Positions 30,311-37,506 of a stretch of 61,387 bases of DNA are shown in pieces (within the stretch, counting starts at the first letter, position 1; each line of letters begins with the position of its first letter). The notes beneath the pieces are model-generated. The model was given only the letters and a program-made list of their open reading frames with translations. It ran no database searches and was not told the origin of the DNA. The DNA is from a virus. The DNA is taken from positions 1 to 61,387 of IMG/VR virus record IMGVR_UViG_3300027721_000016; one strand, written 5' to 3'. Position numbers and translations under genes: made by a program.

Positions 30311-30319
30311 GTATCTTCC

Positions 30320-31042
30320 TCAATTTTGTTCGATCCTGGGGGCCAAAAGATAGCTAACGGCTATGTCCTTTCCCACCGAAAACATTATGCGGCTCGGATA
30401 ATCCACCCCGGTTTCCACAGTCGTCTCATTGCCGGATGCTACTTTTGCAATGTCTTCCAAGTATTCCAGAGAAAACAGAGACCTACTTATCCCCTGCCGG
30501 ATGCCGCTCAGTTCCGACAAGACGAAGTCGGCCCGGAACGAGTCTACGCCGGACTCGGAGACTATCGAAAACGTGTCCTCGTTTTGCTCTAAGGTAGCTG
30601 CTTCGCAGACTTTAACGGCGTTTTTCACAGCGGTGTATAGGTCGCTTCCCGCTATGGTCACAGCACATGGCAGATCGATAGATGGTATCCTCGGATTGGC
30701 CTTCAGGCTGGAAGGGTCAATCAGGGACATGATGAACGAGGATCGGCCCTGCTTGATTCGGAGCTTATGGTTGGCCTCATCTAGCTCCATGCTGATAGGC
30801 TCGCCTTTGCCGATCATGCTGCCCAATTTATCAATGTCCACCGCGATTTCGCAGTTGGTAGCTTCGAAGTGCTCAAATGCGTCCTTGCCAGCGACCAGCG
30901 ACACCATAGCCACGTTGGCCGGGTCGACGGTCTCTATTCGCAGGCCGTCAGGCGAAATGCCCATTCGGATTTCGGTTTGGATGCTGCTTATAGAGGCTAT
31001 GATGCTGTTTAGGGATTCGGGTTTTATGACTGCTTTAAACAA
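30320..31042 (-). CDS. pcn: PCNA sliding clamp
   Basis: 240 residues, the usual archaeal/eukaryotic PCNA length. MFKAVIKPESLNSIIASISSI, the strand GISPDGLRIETVDPANVAMVSL (about 28-49, the D-x-x-x-VDP-x-x-V pattern), SMELDEANHKLRIKQG and SIDLPCAVTIAGSDLYTAV (interdomain region) are all PCNA landmarks. It would form a trimeric ring tethering polymerase, nucleases and ligase to DNA. No viral DNA polymerase was recognised, so it probably recruits host enzymes. It is followed after 9 bases by csf1, so clamp and CRISPR subunit are co-transcribed. Confidence 0.92.
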   Translation of the reverse strand: MFKAVIKPESLNSIIASISSIQTEIRMGISPDGLRIETVDPANVAMVSLVAGKDAFEHFEATNCEIAVDIDKLGSMIGKGEPISMELDEANHKLRIKQGRSSFIMSLIDPSSLKANPRIPSIDLPCAVTIAGSDLYTAVKNAVKVCEAATLEQNEDTFSIVSESGVDSFRADFVLSELSGIRQGISRSLFSLEYLEDIAKVASGNETTVETGVDYPSRIMFSVGKDIAVSYLLAPRIEQN

Positions 31043-31043
31043 G

Positions 31044-31295
31044 TTAAATCACCTTCAATTCAAATGTTAGGTCGTTGTCGATCATGATTTTTTCCAGCGT
31101 GGCGGGTAGCGATTTCTGCACCGCGCGTTCGATCAACGAACCTACCTCGCGATCTACCCGGTCTTTCACAGATTCGACTATGCTGGTATAGTCGTAACCC
31201 AGTCTTTCGCCGCAATCGTCGCAGATACGCAGTTTGGCATAACGCTTGAAGTGCTTCGATATGCAGCGTTCCTTTTCACAGAGTTTACAGAACAT
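31044..31295 (-). CDS. Zinc-ribbon protein upstream of PCNA
   Basis: 83 residues. CKLCEKERC and CDDCGERLGY form a CxxC...CxxC zinc ribbon in the first 32 residues. The remainder is an amphipathic helical region (VDREVGSLIERAVQKSLPATLEK). One base separates it from the PCNA gene. Possibly a nucleic-acid-binding or clamp-linked factor. Confidence 0.6.
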   Translation of the reverse strand: MFCKLCEKERCISKHFKRYAKLRICDDCGERLGYDYTSIVESVKDRVDREVGSLIERAVQKSLPATLEKIMIDNDLTFELKVI

Positions 31296-31305
31296 GTTTT
31301 ACACC

Positions 31306-31683
31306 TCAGTTTTCTATTTCTGCATAACTGTTCTCGTTTTCGTAGACTCTGACACGGATAACGTTCATATCTCTTCTGAGCATATCTAAAATATGAACCG
31401 CAATATTTTCAGCCGTCGGGTTAGCATCCAACCCCATGACATGTGTTTTCATAAACAACAATTCAAACATGGGATCTGCTTTGTTTAAGATTGTGGTATG
31501 GTCTAGCATGCCAATTTTTTCCTTGACGTCGAAGAAATCTACCAGCATGCCAAAGCGATCTTGTTTCATTCCTTCAAGCCATACTTCTGCTATGAACCCA
31601 TGTCCGTGGAGGTTTTGGCATTTTCCGGGATACTCAAAAAGCCTATGCGCTGCATCAAATTTCACTTTCGTGTGTATGATCAT
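31306..31683 (-). CDS. queD: QueD/6-pyruvoyl-tetrahydropterin synthase family (7-deazaguanine pathway)
   Basis: 125 residues from the ATG at 31683, overlapping the DpdA-like stop by ATGA. KFDAAHRLF (zinc His), KCQNLHGHGF (catalytic Cys and the zinc HGH pair), LVDFFDVKEKI, LDHTTILNK and PTAENIAVHI with YENENSYAE are all diagnostic. QueD makes 6-carboxy-tetrahydropterin, an early precursor of preQ0. Only this pathway enzyme is virus-borne; the host, which needs preQ0 for archaeosine, would supply the rest. Confidence 0.88.
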   Translation of the reverse strand: MIIHTKVKFDAAHRLFEYPGKCQNLHGHGFIAEVWLEGMKQDRFGMLVDFFDVKEKIGMLDHTTILNKADPMFELLFMKTHVMGLDANPTAENIAVHILDMLRRDMNVIRVRVYENENSYAEIEN

Positions 31684-32459
31684 AAAGAACACTCCTTGGA
31701 TAAATATCTATAGTAATTAGTCAAATTCAAGGCGCAAAGCGTCATGAATGGCGCATAACCAGAACCTGGCAATGCCACCATGCGCTTAACTACATTTTCT
31801 TCTGGCGCTACAAATGGACTCCAGTAGATCTTTTTGATTGTATGGGTGGATATGAAAGAGCTATCCATGCTAACTACGTGGTCCCGTGCGGCTTTGAAGT
31901 TTGCTACCTGCTCTTTTGGATTCCCGCCTAACAAATGGAGCTTTACGTCGTATTCCAGGTAGCTTGTCATTGGTATAGGCTTGGATTTTCCGAATGCCTC
32001 GCCGTTGGGCCTGCCAACGATCCACCCTGGTTTCAGGACGTTTACGATTTCCTTCAATCCCCTTTCGCTTTTTGGTATCAATATAACTTTTTCACAATAC
32101 TTATTAGCATCCTCCGCAAATGATACGATTTCATCTAATGGGTGATATTTCAGTCCGATCTCCCGGCATTGCTCTTCCGAGAAATAATCTACCACCGATG
32201 TCGTTTTGGGATGGTATTTTTCCAATGCATCCAAATGCTTCGCATGATCGTAGTTCATGAAATCATTATCTATGAACTGGATTTTGTCATTCTGGCATTT
32301 GAAAGTCTTATCTGATCGCATTCCCAATTTGAAGCCGAAGGCAGTCGCCAAACAGCACATCGGCATTTTCAGAGGTATGCTACCACAGATAAAAATATCT
32401 ATATCCGGTAGCTTATACTCAGTTTTTCCGGCAGGCTCGCCGGTCAAGCTCGTTTGCAT
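31680..32459 (-). CDS. dpdA: DpdA/TGT-like 7-deazaguanine DNA insertion protein
   Basis: 259 residues. GFKLGMRSDKTFKCQNDKIQ, IDNDFMNYDHAKHLDAL, VILIPKSERG and GWIVGRPNGEAFG are strands of a TIM barrel like tRNA-guanine transglycosylase. LHLLGGNPKEQVANF and VVSMDSSF match the H-x-LG-x-g...D-S end of TGT/DpdA proteins. DpdA-like proteins exchange guanine in DNA for preQ0-type bases in phages and archaeal viruses. Direct coupling to queD supports this. It is shorter than tRNA TGTs and lacks the PUA domain, as expected for the DNA-acting group. The exact subgroup is uncertain. Confidence 0.72.
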   Translation of the reverse strand: MQTSLTGEPAGKTEYKLPDIDIFICGSIPLKMPMCCLATAFGFKLGMRSDKTFKCQNDKIQFIDNDFMNYDHAKHLDALEKYHPKTTSVVDYFSEEQCREIGLKYHPLDEIVSFAEDANKYCEKVILIPKSERGLKEIVNVLKPGWIVGRPNGEAFGKSKPIPMTSYLEYDVKLHLLGGNPKEQVANFKAARDHVVSMDSSFISTHTIKKIYWSPFVAPEENVVKRMVALPGSGYAPFMTLCALNLTNYYRYLSKECSL

Positions 32460-34675
32460 GGTTCAAACCTCGCTGTAAACATATCAAGTCCTATCTGTTT
32501 TGGTTTTTTGCTCTCTGATGCAGCTCTTTCCAGATTCAACGCCGCTTGTGTGTAATAGCTTTCCTTCAGCTCAAATCCAATGAACTTTCTGTCATTGAGC
32601 AAAGCAACGTGCCCAGTGCTACCTATGCCCGCGAATGGGTCTAGGACCGTATCTCCCGGATTTGTCCATAGATCAATAGCTCTCTTGATTACTGGGAGCT
32701 GGAGGGGACAAATGTGGCGGTCGTCTTCTTCCGCCCTGGCTGATCTATATTGCAGGGTATCGCCCGCGTCTATATCCGTCCAGATTGGACTGGCGTAGTG
32801 TTGCCAAACCGCTACCGGGAAGCTCTCGTTGGTATGTTCAACTGGTTCCGGGTTGGTTCCTGGTTTCACAAAGGTTACCAGGTAATCGGCTATGCCTTGC
32901 CGGCATCTACAAGAGTCCTTTTTCAGTTGTTTATGGAGCAGTCCAAGGGCTTTAGTTCTCTGCATAGCGGTTACTGGATCTTTCCAGATGCAAACCTCGG
33001 AATGATATATGAATCCGGCTGCTTGAAATATCCTGATCAGGTCTCCTCTAAAGTCCTTGATTCCTATGTAGCCATCGCGTTCTTTTGTAGTTGGCAAGTT
33101 CATACAGTGGACCGACATTAAGCGACCTGGCATCAATACTCGAAAAAGATCGGGCGCTAGGTATCCGAAATGTGCATAGAACTCTTCGCTGTTTTGGCAA
33201 TTTCCCAAATCAGAAGGTGAGTTTGTGTATGTGTATAACGACTGGAATGGCGGAGAATATACGCTAAAGTGTATGGAATTATCGGCAATGGTTTTGATTT
33301 CATTACAGCTATCCCCGAGTCTCAATTCCCACCCATCGCCTTTCGATGTCTCATTTCGCAGGGTTTCCGTCACCCTCTCAGAGCTTTTCAGGTTTTCTTT
33401 GGCAATTTCCTGGGTTTCAGATATCATTCCTTTTAACATAATTCCAAACTCCTTTTCCTTTCGCTTGATGTTCTTGACTACCGCGCCTTCCGCTTCTGAG
33501 GTGACTACATAAACTTGAACTGGATACTGTTGACCGAATCGCCAGCACCGGCGCACTGCCTGGTAATATTGCTCGAAGCTATCCGACAGTCCGGTGAATA
33601 TCATTTTATGGCAGCATTGGAAATTTAACCCAAATCCAAAAATTGAAGACTTGGATATTAGCACTTTGATCTTTCCAGCGGCAAAATCTCTAGCAGCTTG
33701 TGCTTTTTTCTCATGATCATCAGAGCCACGTATTTCTATAGATCCTGGTATGGCCTTCTTCAAAGCATCAGCTTCAACATTCAGATCGCACCAAACCAGC
33801 CACGGGCCATCCGATGCATTCACGATATCTGCAACCCTCGATACCCGCATATCAAGGCTATTTCGCCGCGCTCCTCTGCGATCTTGTAAAGTCAGAGCCT
33901 CTTTCACTATATAACCGGTCTTATCCACCACAATCTGTTCTATAGTCAATGGCGGCAGCTTGAAGCCATTGTCTTCATATCCGAGATCGCTCGGCATCTG
34001 AAGCATAACAGCCCATGATGCCACCCATTGCCAGAAAGCTCCTTTGGCGTGCCCTTTGAGTCTCCATTTTGATGTATCGCTCCCATCATGCAGGAAATAC
34101 ATACTAAGCATTTCGGTTCTTGTCATGATGTTCAAGAATTCTGCATGATTGCCTAGCTCCATGTGGTCATTTGGGGCGGGCGTCGCGGTGCAAGCCAGCC
34201 TGTAAGGTGTCTCTCGAAATGCTTCTATGATTTGCGTCCTTACTTTTCCCTCAAAACTTTTTAAGATGCTGGATTCGTCTAATACGATGCCAGTAAACGA
34301 TTTTGCATCAAAATGGTCTAGCATTTCGTAGTTGGTGATATTGATCCCTGGCAAAACATCTGATTGACTCCGGCAAATATTGACTTTTATGTCAAACTTG
34401 CCGCCTTCGTTGGCCGTTTGTTGGACCACAGCCAACGGCGCGAGGATTAGCACATCGCCGCCTGAATGCTTGCAAACTTGATCGGCCCATGATAACTGAA
34501 TAGCGGTCTTGCCTAATCCGGTCCCTGCGAACACCGCTGCCTTGCCTTTCTTGCAGGCCCATTTTGTAATATCTGCTTGAAATGGAAAGAGCTTATCGCT
34601 TATGCCTTCTGCTTGAAATCCGGATGGGATGGCCTTAAATTGCTTAGATGCCAGGAATTCGTTATAGTCCTGCAT
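32444..34675 (-). CDS. SNF2-like helicase fused to DNA methyltransferase
   Basis: 743 residues in two parts. Residues 1-440: SF2/SNF2-type ATPase with Walker A GTGLGKT (51-57), DESS box (133-136), CTATPAPNDH motif III and a C-terminal helicase lobe (SKSSIFGFGLNFQCC; YYQAVRRCWRFGQ). Residues about 470-743: beta-class amino-methyltransferase with catalytic SPPF and the AdoMet-binding DPFAGIGSTG near residue 681, ending FIGFELKESYY. Such fusions occur in phages and mobile elements and probably methylate adenine-N6 or cytosine-N4 of viral DNA. No endonuclease domain is visible, so it is likely protective. Confidence 0.85.
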   Translation of the reverse strand: MQDYNEFLASKQFKAIPSGFQAEGISDKLFPFQADITKWACKKGKAAVFAGTGLGKTAIQLSWADQVCKHSGGDVLILAPLAVVQQTANEGGKFDIKVNICRSQSDVLPGINITNYEMLDHFDAKSFTGIVLDESSILKSFEGKVRTQIIEAFRETPYRLACTATPAPNDHMELGNHAEFLNIMTRTEMLSMYFLHDGSDTSKWRLKGHAKGAFWQWVASWAVMLQMPSDLGYEDNGFKLPPLTIEQIVVDKTGYIVKEALTLQDRRGARRNSLDMRVSRVADIVNASDGPWLVWCDLNVEADALKKAIPGSIEIRGSDDHEKKAQAARDFAAGKIKVLISKSSIFGFGLNFQCCHKMIFTGLSDSFEQYYQAVRRCWRFGQQYPVQVYVVTSEAEGAVVKNIKRKEKEFGIMLKGMISETQEIAKENLKSSERVTETLRNETSKGDGWELRLGDSCNEIKTIADNSIHFSVYSPPFQSLYTYTNSPSDLGNCQNSEEFYAHFGYLAPDLFRVLMPGRLMSVHCMNLPTTKERDGYIGIKDFRGDLIRIFQAAGFIYHSEVCIWKDPVTAMQRTKALGLLHKQLKKDSCRCRQGIADYLVTFVKPGTNPEPVEHTNESFPVAVWQHYASPIWTDIDAGDTLQYRSARAEEDDRHICPLQLPVIKRAIDLWTNPGDTVLDPFAGIGSTGHVALLNDRKFIGFELKESYYTQAALNLERAASESKKPKQIGLDMFTARFEPCKRA

Positions 34676-34811
34676 TGAAGTACCTCTGGCAAAATTCTAG
34701 CAATTTGCCTTTGCACTCTCCTTCTTCTTGGTTATCGAAAGAACTCGGAGTAAATTGCCTGCAATCGGCGCATCCGAGATGGTCGGTGTCTTTGAAAGAT
34801 AACATCCTCAT
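34662..34811 (-). CDS. 49-residue Cys-containing microprotein
   Basis: MRMLSFKDTDHLGCADCRQF... has Cys at CADC, ECK and FCQ, matching a small zinc site. It overlaps the MazG stop by ATGA and runs 14 bases into the helicase-methylase gene, so it is translationally coupled to both. Confidence 0.55.
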   Translation of the reverse strand: MRMLSFKDTDHLGCADCRQFTPSSFDNQEEGECKGKLLEFCQRYFNAGL

Positions 34812-35164
34812 AGCTCTTCCGCCCTCCTACAATTCCCTTTAGCCTTCTCAATCGGATACCGTTGGCCGTTGATGGCTATTTTTTTCCTGGTAGATGCCAA
34901 CAAATCTATCCCCATCTTATCGCAGAACTGGAGAAGGTAAATAAACACATCGGCGACTTCATCAGACAACTGATCATGGAGGGCATTGGGGCAATTCTTC
35001 CATGACAGGTTATCATTTTCCCATTGGAAGGCTTGAAGCAATTCGTTGGCTTCTAAGCTAATAGAGATCGCGAGGTTTTTTGGGGTGTGGAATTTCTGCC
35101 AATCGCGATCTGAAGCGAATTTGGCAAGATCCATCTCCAGTTGGCCTATTTCAGTTAGGGGCAT
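34808..35164 (-). CDS. MazG-like nucleotide pyrophosphohydrolase
   Basis: 118 residues. RDWQKFHTPKNLAISISLEANELLQAFQWE and LSDEVADVFIYLLQFCDKMG match the two helices of RS21-C6/MazG-like enzymes. They carry the metal-binding ExxE...ExxD residues (EANE and DEVAD) and the typical W-x-K-H/F-x-x-P-K-N-L start. Such enzymes hydrolyse (d)NTPs to monophosphates and shape the nucleotide pool or remove modified nucleotides. Viral copies are common. Confidence 0.85.
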   Translation of the reverse strand: MPLTEIGQLEMDLAKFASDRDWQKFHTPKNLAISISLEANELLQAFQWENDNLSWKNCPNALHDQLSDEVADVFIYLLQFCDKMGIDLLASTRKKIAINGQRYPIEKAKGNCRRAEEL

Positions 35165-35302
35165 TTATTCTTCCTCACATTCATGGCTATCCACATAATG
35201 ATTTAGAGCCTCATCTTCGCTGGCAAATGGGCCTTCTGATTCAGAGTCTATATCCCAATACCAGCCTTCTGGTAGTTGGTATGTCTTGGGGATAAGGTTC
35301 AT
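35165..35302 (-). CDS. 45-residue acidic hypothetical protein
   Basis: MNLIPKTYQLPEGWYWDIDS... is acidic with a short beta core (GWYWDIDSESEGPFASEDEAL), resembling fragments of the small DUF-type proteins found in phages. ATG at 35302 overlaps the upstream stop. Stop adjoins the MazG start. Unknown role. Confidence 0.5.
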   Translation of the reverse strand: MNLIPKTYQLPEGWYWDIDSESEGPFASEDEALNHYVDSHECEEE

Positions 35303-35442
35303 GCTTTTCCTCCATAGAAGGCCATCAGCTTCTCGTAGTTCATCCTTTCCCATCGATCCATTGGCATGGTCCTAAGTTGCTGATGAATTTGGCCATAGGC
35401 TTTCGCCCTGGCTACTTCTTCTTGGATTGTCATTTTTCGCAT
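35299..35442 (-). CDS. 47-residue helical microprotein, first gene of the leftward early block
   Basis: MRKMTIQEEVARAKAYGQIH... is helical and charged and ends FYGGKA. Starting at the ATG at 35442 puts a TATA box (35464-35473) 22-31 bases upstream. It leads the unit that runs through MazG, methylase, DpdA, QueD, PCNA and csf1. Confidence 0.5.
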   Translation of the reverse strand: MRKMTIQEEVARAKAYGQIHQQLRTMPMDRWERMNYEKLMAFYGGKA

Positions 35443-35463
35443 ACCCCTTATAGGTATTTCATA

Positions 35464-35473
35464 GCATATAAAC
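35464..35473 (-). promoter_or_regulatory. TATA box for the leftward block (MazG to csf1)
   Basis: GTTTATATGC on the minus strand, centred about 27 bases before the ATG at 35442, as for a leaderless or near-leaderless archaeal transcript. Confidence 0.55.
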
Positions 35474-35487
35474 GTATCTACGAAAAC

Positions 35488-35494
35488 TTTATAA
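35488..35494 (+). promoter_or_regulatory. TATA box for the AbrB-primase-helicase operon
   Basis: TTTATAA preceded by GAAAAC (BRE-like) ends 25 bases before the ATG at 35519, and no Shine-Dalgarno sequence follows. This points to a leaderless mRNA. It is back to back with the leftward promoter at 35464-35473. Confidence 0.65.
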
Positions 35495-35518
35495 CCTAAC
35501 AAAACAATACTTCTAACC

Positions 35519-35677
35519 ATGAAAGACTATCATGTCCCACTGAAAATAATAGCTGGTGGAAGGGTGACTATACCAGAAGAGGTACGGCGAAAGCTGAAGG
35601 TGACGGTTGGGGATGTCGTAGATGTGACGTTCGCGGCAGAAGAAAAGAAGGATGCTCTCGCAGACACGAGAGCGTAG
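35519..35677 (+). CDS. AbrB/SpoVT-family transcription regulator
   Basis: 52 residues. YHVPLKIIAGGRVTIPEEVR then KLKVTVGDVVDVTF is the swapped-hairpin AbrB fold (GRVTIPxxVRxxLxxxxGD). It is the first gene of the replication operon, read from a leaderless-type promoter that it may autoregulate. A small inverted repeat (ctctcg cagacac gagag) lies at its 3' end. Alternatively it is the antitoxin half of a toxin-antitoxin pair, but no toxin follows. Confidence 0.75.
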   Translation: MKDYHVPLKIIAGGRVTIPEEVRRKLKVTVGDVVDVTFAAEEKKDALADTRA

Positions 35678-35686
35678 GTGATTCAA

Positions 35687-35812
35687 ATGGCCAATAAGAA
35701 GAATGCCACCTATCCTATAAATAAGCATCGATGCGCTAAGAAAGGATGCTTGACTGATCCGGTTTTGTGCAAGCCGGGCATGTGTCCGGATTATACGAGG
35801 CGGTCTGGATGA
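35687..35812 (+). CDS. 41-residue Cys-rich microprotein
   Basis: Cys residues occur at HRCAKKGC, VLCKPGMC and basic residues are frequent (MANKKNATYPINKHRCAKK). Probably binds zinc. Its stop overlaps the CoiA-like gene start by ATGA. Confidence 0.55.
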   Translation: MANKKNATYPINKHRCAKKGCLTDPVLCKPGMCPDYTRRSG

Positions 35813-36546
35813 TGCTTGCCTTGGATCAAGAAGAGGCGCGTATTCAAGCCGAACCGGGGTTAAAAGGAACCTGCCCGGTATGCAAGACCGATGTAATACC
35901 CAAATGTGGCGAAATCAAGACGTGGCATTGGGCGCACAAGTCTCTAAGAGACTGCGATACATGGAGCGAACCCGAAAGCGATTGGCATTATAACTGGAAG
36001 ATGGAAGCAGGGCTTGAAAACACCGAAATTGTCATCCAAAAAGACGGCAAAGTCCACCGGGCCGATATTAAAACCACGCGAGGACTGGTTATAGAGCTTC
36101 AGCATTCTCCATTGTCGCCACAAGAAGTCCGAGAACGGGAAGAATTCTATGGAAACATGGTATGGGTCATTGATGGAGACGAAGTTTGCCCCGGATTCAT
36201 ATTTGAGCAAAACGTTTCCAGAGAGGAGAGTCTGTACTTTAAGCACGGTGGAATTAAAAAAGCATGGGTAAACGAGATTACTAAGCCATGTTTTATTCAT
36301 TTCTCGGAAAGAAGATATGATACATATTATTATTACAACGAGTTTAAACTTTACGAAGGGATATTAAACAAAAGTCTTAGGAAAGACGTTGTGCAAGGCG
36401 GAACAAAACAGCTAACGGATGTCATGATACACCTACACAACTGGGTTAAAAATAAAAGATATTGTAGCTTGATGTCCAAGAGCGATTTCATCACAAAATT
36501 CATTCCAGTGGCACCGCGACGCCAAAAATCATTATTCGCGTTCTGA
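35809..36546 (+). CDS. CoiA-like nuclease with N-terminal zinc finger
   Basis: 245 residues from the ATG at 35809. CPVCKTDVIPKCG, with WHWAHKSLRDCD, forms the N-terminal zinc knuckle seen in CoiA. HRADIKTTRGLVIELQHSPL carries the PD-(D/E)xK-type core (D...E-x-Q) and is followed by REREEFYGNMVWVIDG, the standard CoiA continuation. CoiA proteins act in recombination and competence. Here, next to the primase, it may process replication or recombination intermediates, or degrade host DNA. Confidence 0.78.
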   Translation: MMLALDQEEARIQAEPGLKGTCPVCKTDVIPKCGEIKTWHWAHKSLRDCDTWSEPESDWHYNWKMEAGLENTEIVIQKDGKVHRADIKTTRGLVIELQHSPLSPQEVREREEFYGNMVWVIDGDEVCPGFIFEQNVSREESLYFKHGGIKKAWVNEITKPCFIHFSERRYDTYYYYNEFKLYEGILNKSLRKDVVQGGTKQLTDVMIHLHNWVKNKRYCSLMSKSDFITKFIPVAPRRQKSLFAF

Positions 36547-36555
36547 GGTGTGAAA

Positions 36556-37506
36556 ATGGAAAAAATATTAGCACGAGGATTGGACAGAATACCAGAACAG
36601 CTCAGAAAGACAGATTTCAGATTTGTAAGAATCGATATTGGCAGCAAGAAGACTTTTGAGAAATCTTGGAATGTCCCAGGCAGCAAAACCAATTATTCTA
36701 TAGATGATCCTAAATTCTTGTCATGGATTGGATCTAATCAGAACTATGGGGTGGTTGCCGGTGTTGGCGGCCTGATTGTCTTTGATGCCGATGGCCTGAC
36801 GAGGTTGACAGAGCTGGGAGTCATTGCCGAACTACCAGACACTTTCACTGTCAGAACCGGCGGGGGCGGATTACATCTCTATTACCTGTCAGATCTTGAT
36901 CAGAAAATAATCATGTATGATAGGTTGCTACTGGATGAAGGCAAGCCGCTACACCTCGGAGAAGTCCAATCAAGAGGGTTTCAAGCCGTTTGCCCCGGAT
37001 CGATCCACCCAAACGGCAAAGCCTACACCATTGAAAGAGACCTGCCCATAGCGTCCTTAGATTCAACTATATTGAAAGGCATTCTTTCCAAATATGTAGA
37101 TTATGGATTTGATGAGGCCGTGCCGGAAAAGAAGCGACTTAAGGTGGTTATGGTTGACCCAAACATCAGAGATCCTTTCGATGGCGTCAGAGTAGAAGAT
37201 ATTTTGTATCCAAACAAGGCGAAAAAATCGCCGGGCCAAATCAAGGGTGCGCACCCCATCCATGGTTCCGTTGGTGGCAACAACCTGATAATTGACCTCA
37301 AAGACAACTCATGGCATTGCTGGAGATGTTGCTCTGGGGGCGGCCCAGCGCTGGCGATAGCGGTAAAAGAAGGCATTGTCCGATGTGATCAGGCGCGCTC
37401 GGGTGTGCTCAGAGGCGATCTATTCAAGCAGACGGTAGACATTGCCAGGGCAAAGGGATATACTGATAAAAAATCGACCAATTGCAGAGTCGAGCGGGTG
37501 GTGTAA
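36556..37506 (+). CDS. Primase-polymerase (PrimPol, AEP superfamily)
   Basis: 316 residues from the ATG at 36556, which has GAGGTG 5 bases upstream; GTG at 36550 is the alternative. The N-terminal AEP core is evident: NYGVVAGVGGLIVFDADGL with the metal-binding D-x-D (77-79), TGGGGLHLYY with catalytic His107, and SRGFQAVCPGSIHPNG. The C-terminus holds a zinc-binding region (HSMAHC-like SWHCWRCCSGGGP) preceding a helical tail. It would make primers, perhaps also extend DNA. Stop overlaps the helicase start (TAATG). Confidence 0.85.
   Translation: MEKILARGLDRIPEQLRKTDFRFVRIDIGSKKTFEKSWNVPGSKTNYSIDDPKFLSWIGSNQNYGVVAGVGGLIVFDADGLTRLTELGVIAELPDTFTVRTGGGGLHLYYLSDLDQKIIMYDRLLLDEGKPLHLGEVQSRGFQAVCPGSIHPNGKAYTIERDLPIASLDSTILKGILSKYVDYGFDEAVPEKKRLKVVMVDPNIRDPFDGVRVEDILYPNKAKKSPGQIKGAHPIHGSVGGNNLIIDLKDNSWHCWRCCSGGGPALAIAVKEGIVRCDQARSGVLRGDLFKQTVDIARAKGYTDKKSTNCRVERVV

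Noticed and set aside
23000-31000. CRISPR array accompanying the csf genes
   Set aside because: I looked through the gaps here and elsewhere (29513-29554, 39357-39511, 42584-42901, 49011-49600) for 25-37 base repeats with regular spacing and saw none; type IV-B loci usually lack arrays.
30429-31070. 213-codon plus-strand frame opposite PCNA
   Set aside because: Complete overlap with an unmistakable PCNA gene; composition is a reverse-complement shadow.
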